A stretch of DNA of 64,000 nt from Eucalyptus grandis (taxonomy: Eukaryota > Streptophyta > Magnoliopsida > Myrtales > Myrtaceae), in the NCBI RefSeq assembly GCF_016545825.1, contig NC_052622.1:44105263-44169262 (forward strand), in the 5' to 3' direction. The position numbers were made by a program, and so were the translations under genes. Shown one piece after another: positions 1 through 12,100 of the stretch (position 1 is the first letter of the stretch; each line of letters begins with the position of its first letter). The notes beneath the pieces are model-generated. The model was given only the letters and a program-made list of their open reading frames with translations, made no database searches and was not told where the DNA came from.

Positions 1-2
1 TA

Positions 3-512
3 CAGGAGGACCTGCTCAACATACTCGACGACTCGGAGGGCGTCGCGGACCGGGATCCGGCGATCCAAGGCCTCGATTCCGTCATCAGAAGCTTCGAGGA
101 GGAGATACTCCTCCCTCAGGGGCAGTCCGTTCTAGATCTGTGTTTGGAAGCGGCTGAGACCCGGTCGGAGCTGGGTTACCTTCTGGAAGCTTCCGACGAC
201 GAGCTCGGTCTCCCTCCGAGCTTCGGTTCCTCCGCGGAAGACGACGGGAAGGCCGCCGACGGCGAGTTGCCGGCGCCGGCGACCCCCGGCACGCCGGCCG
301 GGTTGGGATTCTGCGAGACGATGGCCTTTGAGAACGAGATGACGGGTTACGACTCATTCGAGTTTGCATCCGAGGCTAGCAACAGTAATAACCGTGAAGC
401 GGGCGACGAGTTTGTGATGTTGGGCGGGTTGTTTGATTTCCCGGAAAGTAGTTGTGAACCGGACGACGGGCCGGAGATGTTGTGGCGGCCGGAGTCGTTG
501 CCGGCGATTTGA
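3..512 (+). CDS. C-terminal part of an unrecognised acidic plant protein (5' end outside window)
   Basis: The frame is open from the left edge to a TGA at 510-512 and gives 169 residues without a start codon, so this is the last part of a longer protein. It is rich in Asp and Glu, begins with a helical-looking stretch (QEDLLNILDD at residues 1-10), and has a central YLLEASDDELGLPP block around residues 59-72. A Gly/Ala/Pro-rich linker follows, then an acidic and hydrophobic tail (FVMLGGLFDFPES). GC content is high and typical of plant coding sequence, and it drops sharply after the stop. I do not recognise the family and see no catalytic motif or membrane segment. The conserved-looking YLLEASDDELGL block suggests a plant-specific regulatory or nuclear protein, but that is inference. 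A competing short frame inside it is a shadow. Confidence 0.6.
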   Translation, partial: QEDLLNILDDSEGVADRDPAIQGLDSVIRSFEEEILLPQGQSVLDLCLEAAETRSELGYLLEASDDELGLPPSFGSSAEDDGKAADGELPAPATPGTPAGLGFCETMAFENEMTGYDSFEFASEASNSNNREAGDEFVMLGGLFDFPESSCEPDDGPEMLWRPESLPAI

Positions 513-2957
513 CCCGTCGTTTTTTCCAAAGGGGGAAGTTTCTGGTCGCCGGGCGTTTTATGGGCGCCGGAACGCTTCCTGCGACGCAGACGGTTGTTGA
601 TATCGATAGGTTGTACATGTCCACAAAAAGGAAAATCCTGATTAAGTGTTCACGTGAAGGTGGTTGAACGAACAAAACCTAATCGGCCTGTGCGGACAAT
701 TTTTTTTTTTTTTGGTTTTATTATCATTTTCCCCATGCAAATTCACTTAATCGACATTAAATTGAAACGGCAGAAAAGTTGTAGAGGGGCGAAGTGCGGT
801 GTGGAAAATCGAACTTAAAAATTTGAGAGAATGAACGGAAATGAAATTGAAGAAGCAAACGCAACGCAAGGGCAGGAGCATAATTGAGCCTTTGTACGAG
901 CGCATGACATGACAAGTGCGGATGTTGTGTTTTTTTCCCCAGTGACCGGAGCGATGCGAGGAATCTTTCAAGGCTTTTTCGCAGGCGCCTCCCCCGGTTT
1001 CGGACGTTAAAGGAAAACCGACATCACGTGAATTGGCAGGAATGCGACCATTGCCTTGGCCTGTAGACCCTTTTTTTTGCCAGTCAGATATTATCGATGG
1101 TGAAAATACCGAAGATGCGTTCTGGAGTCTTAATCATCTCCCTACTATTCCTCTTTACCTTTAAAAATACCGAACGTGCTTTTGTATAATTTACGAAAGT
1201 TATTGTTTTTTCGAAATTGTTCGTCCATCCCAAAATGAAATTCGAAACTCAACCGCCTCGACTTTTGTCACCCTGAAGCCTCGGGTGTCGGAGGAGATGT
1301 AAGCTGATCTGGGTTCTATACGGGCTTTCATGGTACCTGCGCCGATCCTGATAGGAAGGGGCATATGTGTTATGTGAGCTGAATAAAATCCTGAACTGCA
1401 TAAAACCTGTACCGGGATACAACATCGAGCAATTCGTTTTTCCTAATTCTTCCGACCTAATAAAACCTTTAATCTCAAAACTCCTCCGACCAACGACTAC
1501 GAAGTCCTTCCCTCTCGACCACGCATAGCACCCGAAAACTCAACGCGTCTCCTTCATCTGGTGGAAGACGCCTCCAGATCTGGAGGATTGATGGGCCATG
1601 GAAGCGTCGAGCCTCTAGATCTTTGAGGCGACGATCCTCCATGGTCGTCGCGGAACCGTGACTTCGTAAGTGAGCAGCGGTGACCAGTGTGGAGGTCGCA
1701 ATGGCTGCTGGCACGACGGCGGAGACTATGTAGAGTCGATTTTCCGCGAGCGAGGGTGAGGCGCTTCCCCCCGAACGCTTGCCGTACTCTTACATGGCGG
1801 ATGTGATTTCTACCCGTTGATTTAGTTCGTGCGCTTCTTTTATTCCATGCCAATCGCTGGTTGGTACCTTTCCCTTTCCCAAAATCACTGGTTGATCAAC
1901 ACCCGCTCTTTTTGCGATTGAGCGACGATGCACTTTCAATGAGAACAGCAGCTTACATGTCACGATTGCTTTTGCAACTTGTTTCGGTTCGAATTATAGA
2001 TCTGAACCGGATAAAAAACAGATCATTTTATCCATTACCCAAATTGAAAGAGAACCGATCCGAAAATTTGGATTTGGATTGGGTCGGGTTTCGGTTCGGG
2101 TGACTATTTTTTTCATCCCTAGTGGAGGTCAATGTCAGTGGAAGTTTTTGAGAATTCGAAAATTTAAAGAAGCAACATTTTTAGGGTAAGTGGAAGTAGA
2201 AGAAACGTGAAAAGTTATCGTGATTTTTGGGATTTCCCCTTATTGATAACGACAGCGATGTTTTGTGCCAAAAAATATATGCTGATTGGAGAGGGAAAAA
2301 TCGGTTGGTGAAATGACATTAGCACAGACGGAGATATTTTTGCATTAAGCTATTGCTTGTGCTGTGGGCCACGAATGTGTGGTTGCTCAAATCCCCAAAT
2401 TGGGTCAGATTTTTTTTTTTATCAGTCCTACTCTAATCCTATTCTAACACTCATTCTCAGACTTTTTCTTACCTCCTCCATAGGACGTGAAGTAAACCCA
2501 CTCCTGAAATGAAATCGTTTCCACCCTCAATGAAGGTGGGGATTTAACCTCACCTCCCCATTCCAAGTTGGAATGGTGGCCACTGGGAAAATTGGGTCAG
2601 ATTCAAATGTCGAGGAGAAAGGCAGAAAGAAATGCATCTTCGCATTGTTTTTCACATGAAATGTAAGTTTATTATGTTTGGATTTCCTTATCGAATGAAA
2701 TATTTCTCTAAAATGAAAAAGAAAAAGAAAAACATTGCCAGCTCACATATTCCATTTTTCACATATGGAGTACCCAGACGAAAAAAAAAAAAAAAAATGT
2801 CGAGAGAACATTGATTTTTATTTAAAGAAACCACGCATCATTTGACCTGGACGAAAGACTTTAAGAAAAATTAAATCGTGGTTTTCAAAAGTTGTATATT
2901 ATTCTTAAATAGGAAAAATAAAGCTATTTAGGAATTATTAGAAAAAGTTTGGTAAAC
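513..2957. other. Intergenic stretch, no gene seen
   Basis: This holds the 3' flank of the left-edge gene and then AT-rich sequence. The short frames here have no recognisable protein. Around 2030-2100 there is a run of CGGTTCGG/GGGTCGGGTT-like words, common in old plant repeat remnants. A micro-insertion at 2405-2468 is listed separately. Confidence 0.6.
2405..2468 (-). repeat. Tiny poly-A retro-insertion flanked by an imperfect TSD
   Basis: Left flank TCAGATTTTT and right flank TCAGACTTTTT differ by one base and bracket a poly-T run followed by about 36 bases (ATCAGTCCTACTCTAATCCT and onward). On the - strand this is a short tail ending in poly-A. The unique part is closely similar to the insert at 38993-39038, so both come from one source element. 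Confidence 0.55.
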
Positions 2958-3019
2958 ATCCTAGACAAGGAAGGAGACCTTAATATCAAGATCTTCCATC
3001 ATTCCGTTGACAAGCGGCA

Positions 3020-3157
3020 CCTTCACAATAAAATCATTTCGGTGATGGACAAGGTCGGGAATCTGATTTTTGACCCTTCTATTGTCTCCCTTCACAATAG
3101 AATCATTTCGGTGATGGATGAGGTTGGGAATCTAATTTCTGACCCTTCCATTGTGAG
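3020..3157 (+). repeat. 69-bp tandem duplication inside the LINE
   Basis: Two copies of a 69-bp unit (3020-3088 and 3089-3157) start with CCTTCACAATA and differ at only a few positions. The length is 23 codons, so the duplication is in frame and repeats the peptide LHNKIISVMD plus the residues after it. Confidence 0.85.
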
Positions 3158-4631
3158 ATAGATCTTCTAGCGCCTTCTATCCTTGATACCTTACCTTCGG
3201 TCCAGGACATTAGATTGGTGTTGGACCACTTCCTCAATGACGATCAGGAGCGGTCTTTGGCCAAGCCTGTTACGGATGAGGAAATTCACGACACGATGTT
3301 TTCATTAGTGGCGGGAAAGGCCCCTGGTCCTTATGGATTTGGTGTCGAATTCTTCAACAAAGTTGGGATTTAGTTGGCCCCTCGATTATTTTGACAGTTA
3401 AGGACTTTTTTAGTATAGGTAAAATCCTTCGGGAGATTAACAGTACTATTTTAGTTCTTGTATCAAAACATCCAAATGCGGCATCCGTTAACAACTATAG
3501 ATCAATTGCATGCTACAATATTGTCTATAAATGCATCATGAAGATTCTGGCTAATCGTTGGCTTTTGTTTTGCCATCTATTATTAGTCCTCCGCAGAATG
3601 CCTTCGTTAAATGACGTTGCATAAGTGACAATATTTTGCTAGCTCAGGAGTTGTTCTTTGGCTTTCATCTTCACCCCTATCTACCTAAATGTGTTATTAA
3701 GGTAGATTTCCGCAAGGCTTATGATACAGTTAATTAGGACTTCATGGAACTAGCATTGCAAGCTTCCGGATTTCCCGCGCACTTGGTTAAACTCATTATG
3801 GTGTGCATTCGAATGCCTCAATTTTCTGTCTCTCTAAATGGAGAGCTTCATGGTTTTTTTCCTAGTGAAAGAGGATTCCGACAAGGGGATCCCATGTCAC
3901 CCTACCTTTCCACGTTGGTGATGAAGGTATTCATAGGGATCCTCAATCTTCAAACCAAGCAGCCTGAATTCAAGTTTTTTTGACGGTGCAAACCAACTCG
4001 GCTGTCCCACTTATTTTTTGCTGATGATGTTTTTCTGTTGAGGCAAATATGCCCTCCTTATCTTTGCTCAAGGATGTTATTACTTGGTTCTCTCAATGGT
4101 GTGGCCTAGTCCCAAACTTAGACAAGAGTGAGATTTTTTTCTCTGGAGTCTCGTCTGATGCTCGGAATCATATTAAGGACTTCCTTGGTTTCTAGGAAGG
4201 TTCTCTGTCATTTCGGTATTAAGGGGTGCCTATCATTGCATCAAGGCTACGTAAGGCTGACTGTACATCTTTGGTTAATGCAATCATGTTGAGGGCACAA
4301 TTATGGACGCAACGTTTCCTCTCTTTTGCGGGACGCCTCTAGCTGATCAAATCAATTCTTCACTCGATTCAGGTTTAATTGGGCGAGCGTCTTTATTATG
4401 CTTAGGTTGGTTCTTGATACTATTGAGTAGGTCCTTAAGTAATTCATTTGGAAAGGCCCGGATCTTGGAACTAGAGGTGCAAAAGTTACTTGGATCGATA
4501 TGTGCCTTCCAAAGGATGAAGAATGCCTAGGTATTCAAAGATTGCGCGAGTGCAACAACGCAGCCATGCTAAAACACATATGGAACTTATTCACGAATAA
4601 AGAGTCCTTGTGGTGCAAATAGATTCACTTT

Positions 4632-5503
4632 GGACGCGTTTGTTTGTATTTTTGTTAAAAAAATGTTCCAGGGAACAGAAATAGAAAAAACTATTTTTGT
4701 TCCGGAGAATAATTTTTGACCAGAAAGACGCGTTTGATAAACTTGTTCCGGGAATAAAAATAAATAGAAAGACATTTGGTAAATTTATATTCTTTTTTGT
4801 TTCTTTTAATTTTTTAATATTTTTATTTTATTTTTCCTTTATTTTTTTTTTTCTTCTTTTGGCTGGTCGCCGGCCTCCCAGCAACCGGGCCGACGGGGGG
4901 CCGACATCCTCGCCCAGCCATGGCGAGGCTCGCCGTCTCCCGATGAGGCTTGGCCTTGCCTTGGCTGGGTGAGCTTGGCCTCGCCTAGATTCGGCGAGGC
5001 CGAGCGTTGCCGGCCCCTGGCGAGGCTTGGCCTCACTGGATCCGGGCGAGCTCGAGCTCGCTCTCGGGCATGGCGAGGCTCGGCCTCACCGGATCCGGGC
5101 GAGCTCAAGCTCGCCTAGCCAAGGCGAGGCCGAGCGTTGCTGGCGTGGGCGAGGCTCGGCCTCGCTGAGGGCCGATGACGCTCCGGTGAGGTTGCTGACC
5201 CTCGACGGCGTCGCCGGCCCTCGATGGCCATGGCCAAGGCCGGCGACCGGTCAAAGAAAAAAGAAGAAGAAAAGAAGAAGAAAAGAGAAGAAAAGAAAGG
5301 AGAGAAATTTTTTTATTCAAAAGTGTTTCTGGATCAAAAAAATAACTTTTTTTTTGTTTCTCATTTCCGTTCCAATTTTATTCTGGGAACAAAAAAACAA
5401 ATTTTGAACAAAAACGCAAACAAACGCGTTTTTGTTCCCGGGAAAAAAAAAAGAAAATTTGTTCATGAACAGAAAAAAAAAAAAAACATAAACATGCACG
5501 CCC
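4632..5503. mobile_element. Tourist/Harbinger-like non-autonomous element with GC-rich core, nested in LINE
   Basis: The element interrupts the LINE coding sequence between TTT (4629-4631) and TTT (5504-5506), a 3-bp TSD. Ends are inverted: GGACGCGTTTGTTTG at the left and, on the other strand, GGGCGTGCATGTTTATG at the right. Inside the T-rich and A-rich arms, which contain GTTCC/GGAAC words, lies a core at about 4860-5250 full of GGCGAGG and CCTCGCC words. Open frames across the core arise from its GC bias and encode no recognisable protein. Related sequences lie at 22.05 and 39.7 kb. The PIF/Harbinger assignment rests on TSD length and TIR form only. Confidence 0.7.
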
Positions 5504-6661
5504 TTTAATTTCCTGAAGAAAAAGAACTTTTGGATAGCTGGTAAGCCGACCTTTTGTTCTTGGTCTTGGAAGAAACTACTTGACCTCCGGCAAGATCATG
5601 ACTTATTTAGGTGGCGTGTGGGAAATGGTCGCTCTATTTCTTTTTGGTTCGATAATTGGCACCCGAGAGGCCCTCTGAACCTATTTTTCTCCGACCCGGA
5701 TATATATATATCACTCAGGTATCCCTAGGCAAGCAACGGTCGCTGATTTCTTCTCTCACTCTGGCTTGGCGTCTAGAGTCCTTGACACGTTAGCTTCTTG
5801 GCATGAGTCTCTCCTTGGACCAAACCAAGACAATGACTTGCCTCCGTTGGATGGGTCACTCGTCTGGAGTTTTTTCAGCCGCCCCCTCGTGGGACAGTAT
5901 TCGACCAAGAGGGCGGTCTGTGCCTTGGGCCTCCTTTATCTGGAATTGTGCTTTGGTCCCTTGGTTTCAATTCCATCTGTGGCTAATCACTAGAAATAGA
6001 CTACCAACTCAGGTCTTGCTACTAACTTCTTGCAGAGTTCCAGATGCCAACTGTGTTTTTTGTGAATGTCGTCTTGATTCTGTTGATCACTTGTTCTTTG
6101 GGTGTCGTATCACTGGAGCTCGGGCCATCTTCTGGGCTACTAGATGCAATCTTGCCTGGCGTAATAGATTGTGGTGGAAAAACCTTCAACGGGCCATCAA
6201 GTACCTATTAGAAGACTCTTTCCACCACAGTCTAGCTCGATTCGCCTTTGGAGCCTTATGCAATATTATTTGGAAGTCCTTTTTCGTGATCACAAACTCT
6301 TTTTGCTGGCTTTGAAAAAATGCTTAGACAAGATCGTCAGGGACAAAGCTATGACCTTCCAACAAGTCCCGGATACCCTTACCAATAGGAGGATGCAACA
6401 ATGTTGGAACCTTAGCCCTTCTATCTTTTTAGGTTGAGCTTTGTTTTTGACTTAGTGTTTCTCCTCTTTGGGCTGACGTTCGTTAAGCCCCTCTCCTCAT
6501 TTGGGTTATCATGACACTCGTGCACTCTTGGTGACATTTCAGGAGTGCAAGTTCCTTTTGTTGGTGTCGAGTCTCCCTATTTTTGTATAGTTCCGTTTTG
6601 GGTTAAAGTTAATACATACCTTACCTTTACAAAAAAAAAAAAAAAAAATCCTAGACAAGGA

Positions 6662-8792
6662 TAATTCATATCATGGATTTTCAATTTTTGTTTTATGATA
6701 GTATTAGCGCACAACAAAACAAATTCTTTTACGAGTCCAGCAAGCCTAACAGCACTGTCATGCCAAATTTAGAATGGTGTTCTTGTGACCACAAGTGTTC
6801 TATTATGATAGATGGACAACTGGGATTATAAAATGGTCGGGAGACAATAAGATCTATATTCCTATTTTATTTTAAAAGACAAATCTAAGTAACGATGTTC
6901 AAGACTTACAGCACAACTAATCGGATGCGATGGACATAGTTTGGAATACGCCGTTTCGGATTCAAGACTCCAATTGAAAACCCCAACAAAAGGCATTTAC
7001 AAGGATAAATTTATCTATTTTGCATGAAAAATACGCTATTATTGGTCTAGATTAAGGCATATTAAGCACATCTATAATTATTGATGAGATAAGCGGTTAA
7101 ACAAGGACAATGCACAGCGCTTAAACCAGTTGACCGGTTCCCTTGGGAAAATTATAGGTGTTAAACAAGTCAACCGGTTTTTCGACGTCGCGAGATCTCT
7201 AGACGTGTAGACGACCGAAGCCCGACTTGATTCTCTACGAATTCAAGCCATTCCGGTGCTAAATCAGCAAGAGATCAAAGTAGCACTCAGGCAAATCGGG
7301 CCATGTGTGGTTTACATTGTATAGAGGCATATAAGAATGAGCTTAACTCGGGCTTTAGGACGAAATCTTTTGTCTTATCGAGTAACCCTCGGATTTATTG
7401 AAAGTTTAGTGGGGTCGAGCTCGAGCTCGAGCTTCATAAGCATTGAGTTCAAGTCAGGTATCATCCGATCCGATCAGAGTATTAAGTACTTCGACTAGGT
7501 TTGACTCGGCTCAGACACGAAAATCCCACCTCCATAAGCCCATTCTTCAGTTGGGGTGTTTTTTTTTTTTTTTTTTTTGAACGAGAGTTGGGGTGTTTAT
7601 TCAATAGCATCTGCATCTTATCTTGCAACAGTGTGGTGCGACGGTACCACCTGTTTTATTTCGAGCGAATAATAGCCGGGCGAATTAGAAAGGCGAGTTA
7701 CAACATCCAATTCCGAAATGGTTGCTTGCCAAATCAATTGCATAGTAGCGTAAAGCTCCATTACCATCAATTTTGAGAAATTCCGTAATTTGTATAGGCT
7801 TAACTGGTGTAACTTTAATTCTGCCCTGAATTTTTTTATCTAAAAAAAAAAATCCCGAATTATCACTTTAGTGTTAAATCTACCTATATGTTGAAAAATC
7901 ACTACTAATTTCTTCAAAATTATCAACATTAGCAGCGAGTTAGAGGTCCATCATCAAAATTTGTGTCTTCATCAACATCCCCCTTCTTATGAAATAACAA
8001 CCACCTTCTAATGTTAATAACCTTAAAGATGCCAGCAGCAAGTTTTGAACACATGGGCAGATTTGAGATTAGAGTAAAAATTGATAATTTTTTATACCAA
8101 AAATTTGGGACAGAATTGGAATTATACTTAAAGTTTGGGATTTTTTTAACAAAATTAGCCCAACTTGTATGTCGGGACATCACGACAGACACCAAAATAG
8201 TGCTTCAATTCTATTAGCGTACAATATAACTTGGGGTGCAGTTGGTCTTGCAAATAACTTTGGGCATCCGAAGACTCCTCCTGCCAAAGTAAAACAAATT
8301 ATGTGGACCCCGTCTAGGCTTGTGCCGACTATTGAAGGGTTAGATTTGTGTTGCCGTGTCGCCTCACTTGGGGTCACGTGACCTTGGTGACGCGCCATCG
8401 CCTTAGCTTTGTTTGAGCTACTAAGTCTTTAGCCTTTGTTGAATAGCTAGATTTGTGCTACTTCCACTTTCGTTTTTATTATTATTATTAATATTATCTT
8501 AAACTGGATTCTTAACAAGTTTGTGCAACTGTGTTACTGAACATTATTTGTATTTTGTGAAACCTTTTTTAGTCTAAAGTTCTTTTTATTTATGTAAAGA
8601 CCTTTCCTAAATGTTGTGTCAAATGCATCCTATATGCATTATGACATTTGTTAATGCTGAAGTCACGAACCACCTTTTCAACCAAATCTCATCTCCTATA
8701 GTTAATTTGCCTTGCAAAATTTTCAATTAGTGACTGCAAAGAGGAAGAGTACAAAGAATTTAAGTATGATTCTAGAATGTCCAACATCTTAC
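6662..8792. other. Intergenic stretch, no gene seen
   Basis: This is AT-rich sequence between two LINEs, with no recognisable coding frame. It contains a CTCGAGCTCGAGCTCGAG run near 7420-7435, a micro-insertion at 7549-7598, and a short ATT repeat near 8475. Confidence 0.6.
7549..7598 (-). repeat. Micro-insertion: 13-bp TSD around a poly-T tract
   Basis: AGTTGGGGTGTTT stands at 7549-7561 and 7586-7598. Between them are only a T run and GAACGAG. Read on the - strand the insert is CTCGTTC plus poly-A, which fits a LINE insertion truncated to its last few bases. Confidence 0.65.
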
Positions 8793-9131
8793 CTGAATGT
8801 GACTCTTTTTTTTTTTTTTTTTGGTCGAAAAAGAAGTGACTATTACTTAATTAAAGAGAAGTCTTACAAACCACAGAAGGGGAAAGATCTGCGCATAATA
8901 TATTCCATAAGGGAAGAGGGGGGGAAGACACCCAATTACGTGGTAGGGTGTTTTGTCGATGGTGTCGAGCAATCCAATCCCGCTGCATTGGTTTCTCGTG
9001 GGCTATAAATCACCGTGAAGTCGTTGTTCTGCTGAAGCCCATGCGTACACCCGTGAACGATTTCTTTAAGGTCCCATGTACATGCGGCCCGGCCCATGAC
9101 CATTTCTACCGCAAAGATAACAAGTCACTTT

Positions 9132-12100
9132 CTATGAAGTAGCTTCCGATTCGGCTTCCAAGATCCCGCAAGTGGTTCGTCTTGAGTTCGTGCGAAACGA
9201 TATCCCGTGAGAAAGTGCTTGAGTTTTCGCTTCGGTTGCCGAGGAAACCCTAGCCGTGGCCGCGGCCGCCGAGAACCCTTCCACTGCGTCTCGTGCGATA
9301 CCGGCGACGAGCGAGAGGAAATCTCCGGGTCTCCACGACGCATCTACGTTCAACTTCAGGTTTTGCCCTTTGTGAGGCCTCCAAAGTGAGCGGGTGAGTT
9401 TTGATTGAGAGCTCGCTCGCCTTTTTCGATCTACCCGTCGAGCGTGTACCGTTGTTCCTTTGCTATTAACAGCAGATCTGCTGGTTGGGGTTCCTTTGCG
9501 TGGAAGATCCGGTTGTTTCTCGCCTTCCAGATGTTCCATAGGATGAGACTAATGAGTTCACGATCGGGTGAGTTCTGATCTCTTCGGAAAGCTTTTAAAA
9601 TCCACCGATCCGTGCGATTGATGCTGTTATTTGGCCTGATTTGCTCAAAATCGGGTCTTGCCATACTCGCTTTGTCCATTTGCAAAGAAACAGCAAGTGC
9701 TCTGTAGTTTCCATACACGAACAGCATACCGGGCATCATGGGTCACTTACAATTTTTCTTCTATATAGGTTTTCCTTCGTCGGGAGGGCATTTTGGCATA
9801 GACTCCAGATGAAGAATCGAACCTTTGGAGGCACATCAAGACTCCAAATTTGTGTCCACAAGGTACGTGGCGGTTGAAAGGAACATGATGGCCGGTTCTG
9901 ATCTGTGTTGCTAGTGGATTTTCTTGCTTCATTATATCCGCTCTTGACAGAATATTGTCCGAACCATTGCCCTGTCCATATAAGCGTGTCTTGCGTTGGT
10001 TGCGATGTAGGGGAATTGCTACAATTTTGTTTGCAATTTTTCTTCATAATGATTGTAAATCAGTTGCTTTTTCCATTCTCTCGGATTCGGATTGATTAGT
10101 TCGCAGACACAAATTTAGACTCGTGTGGTTTCTTGTCCCACCTATTGTGCCTTGTAATAGCCATTGTCTTCTCTTATGCGAATTGATTTCCCATCCCCTA
10201 CCGACCATTTAACATTGCTTTTGATGGTATCTCCGCTGTAAGCATTAAGCTGCGCCCCCCATGATGGTCGATTTCCTTGGATGCATTCCATAGATCTCCA
10301 TGAGGGAAATAAATCCCTTTAATCATTCTACTCCATAGAGCTGAAGGAGAGGAAAGTAGACGCTGTGCTTGTTTACCTAGCATGGCTCGATTGAAGGTAA
10401 TCAAATCCTTAAAGCCCATGCCGCCCGCATCTTTTCGAGTTTTTAACATTTCCTAGTTTTTCCAATGCAGGCCTCTTTTCGCATCACCATTCTCGCCACC
10501 AAAAAGACGCAATCCGTTGTTCTATAGCTCGGCAAATCGAAACAGCAGCTGAAATATGGACATGGCATAGGTAGGTAGGGATTGCACCACACTCTTTATT
10601 AGCACTTCCTTACCAGCCTTTGTAAGCATTTTTCTTTCCATCCCGCTAACTTGAGTTTACTCGGCCCAGATCCACGAAAACATCGTTTTTTTTGGATTGT
10701 CCCCACTCGCAGGTATGCCCAAGTATTTTCCTGTTTTCTTTAGTATAGGGACTCGCAATTGTGTGGCCAGATTGTGTTTCAAAATTTCTGGGCAATGTCC
10801 ACTAAAATAAACCCTTGATTTATTCAAATTTACTGATTGTCCCGTTGCATAGCAGTATTGGGTTAATATGAGGGCAAGGTTCTGGCATTCTGTAATAGTC
10901 CCATCTAGAAAACATATAACATCATCGGCAAACATCAAGTGTGATAGCTGAGGGCAATGTTTATTTACCTGTATTCCTTTGAGTGTGCCTTCTGCTAATG
11001 CTTTCTTCAACATCCAGGTTAAGACATTGGATATCAGGATGAAGATATAGGGTGAGAGGGGATCGCCTTGTCTGAGGCCCCTCAATGGATGGAAGAAAGA
11101 GGTAGGTTCACCATTGATCTTTAAGCTGAAAGTAACTGTTGTTATGCATTGCATAATTAGGGAGACCCATTTCGCATCGAATCCCATATGCAACATTAGA
11201 TCCCTCACGAAATCCCATTCTATGCGATCATATGCTTTCTGCATATCAAGCTTTACAATAGCCTGATGTTTTGTCTTCCTTTTGGTTATTCGCAGCTGAT
11301 GCAGAATTTCCTGAACAATAAAGATGTTGTCCTGTATTTGCCGCCCCGAGACGAAGGCTCCCTGCTCTGGTTCAATGATAAGTGGCAACCACTTTTTGAG
11401 TCTGTTTGCTAATATTTTTGAAATGACTTTGTAGCTGAAGTTACACAAACTGATGGGCCTGTATTGACTAATTGTCTCAGGGCCTTTTACTTTCGGGATC
11501 AACACAATATGTGTCTGGTTTAGCCTGTGGTCAAGCACCCCTGTTTGAAAAAACTCCAGTACAAGTTGCAGCAGGTCAGTTTTTATAGTTGCCCATGATT
11601 TTTGATAGAAAGCTCCATTGAAGCCATCTGGTCCTAGAGCCTTGAGAGCTCCCAATTGGAACACTACTTCCTTGATTTCTTCTAATAGAGGTATTGCCAC
11701 CAGATCTGCATTCATCCTCTCGTAATTGGTGATGGACATTGGTCTAAGATCGGTTGGTAATGTCGTTGCCCCTCGAGCTATACGGGTTTTCATAGAAAGC
11801 TTTAATATGTTGTTTTATCGTTGCCGCTCTCTCGCACCACCGATTTTCCTCTAATTGCAGCATTGTAATACGATTTTGGTGTCTCCTTTGGATTGTCGTG
11901 GCATGGAAAAAACTGGTATTTTGGTCTCCCCAATGTAGCCATTTGATACGTGACCTCATTCCCCAGAATTGTTCTTCCTGTCTTCTCAATGCTGCTATTT
12001 TGGTCTCCCCAATGTAGCCATTTGATACGTGACCTCATTCCCCAGAATTGTTTTTCCTGTCTTCTCAATGCTGCTATTTGGCTAATAATATGCTGCACTT

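Larger units (their letters stand above)
2972..6437 (+). pseudogene. LINE ORF2 remnant: reverse transcriptase and zf-RVT domains
   Basis: From about 3240 the sequence encodes broken reverse-transcriptase blocks: a GKAPGPYGF motif near 3318 (family form GKAPGPDGF), FRQGDPMSPYL near 3868, and IFADDVF near 4015 carrying the two catalytic Asp. After the nested insertion the frame resumes at about 5507 with a tryptophan-rich region. It ends in a zf-RVT domain at 5800-6315, with a Cys/His pattern around CVFCE and DHLFFGC. There are several in-frame stops (for example near 3372 and 3736) and frameshifts, so no functional protein is possible. No RNase H domain is evident before the 3' end, unlike in the LINE at 8.8-14.7 kb. 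Confidence 0.85.
2958..6661 (+). mobile_element. 5'-truncated L1-type LINE with TSD and nested element
   Basis: The 14-bp sequence ATCCTAGACAAGGA occurs at 2958-2971 and at 6648-6661, directly after a poly-A run (6631-6648). That is the signature of target-primed reverse transcription of a + strand LINE. The body begins inside ORF2, in the region between endonuclease and reverse transcriptase, so ORF1 and the endonuclease are missing. The copy is interrupted at 4632-5503 by a DNA element and is full of stops and frameshifts. The perfect TSD beside a decayed coding region suggests that a master copy already damaged or fast-decaying neutral DNA was inserted. Confidence 0.9.

Noticed and set aside
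4839..5407. Open frames of up to 126 codons on both strands across the GC core of the nested element
   Set aside because: Composition is driven by GGCGAGG words, the peptides are low complexity, and the frames are not kept in the copies at 22 and 39.7 kb.
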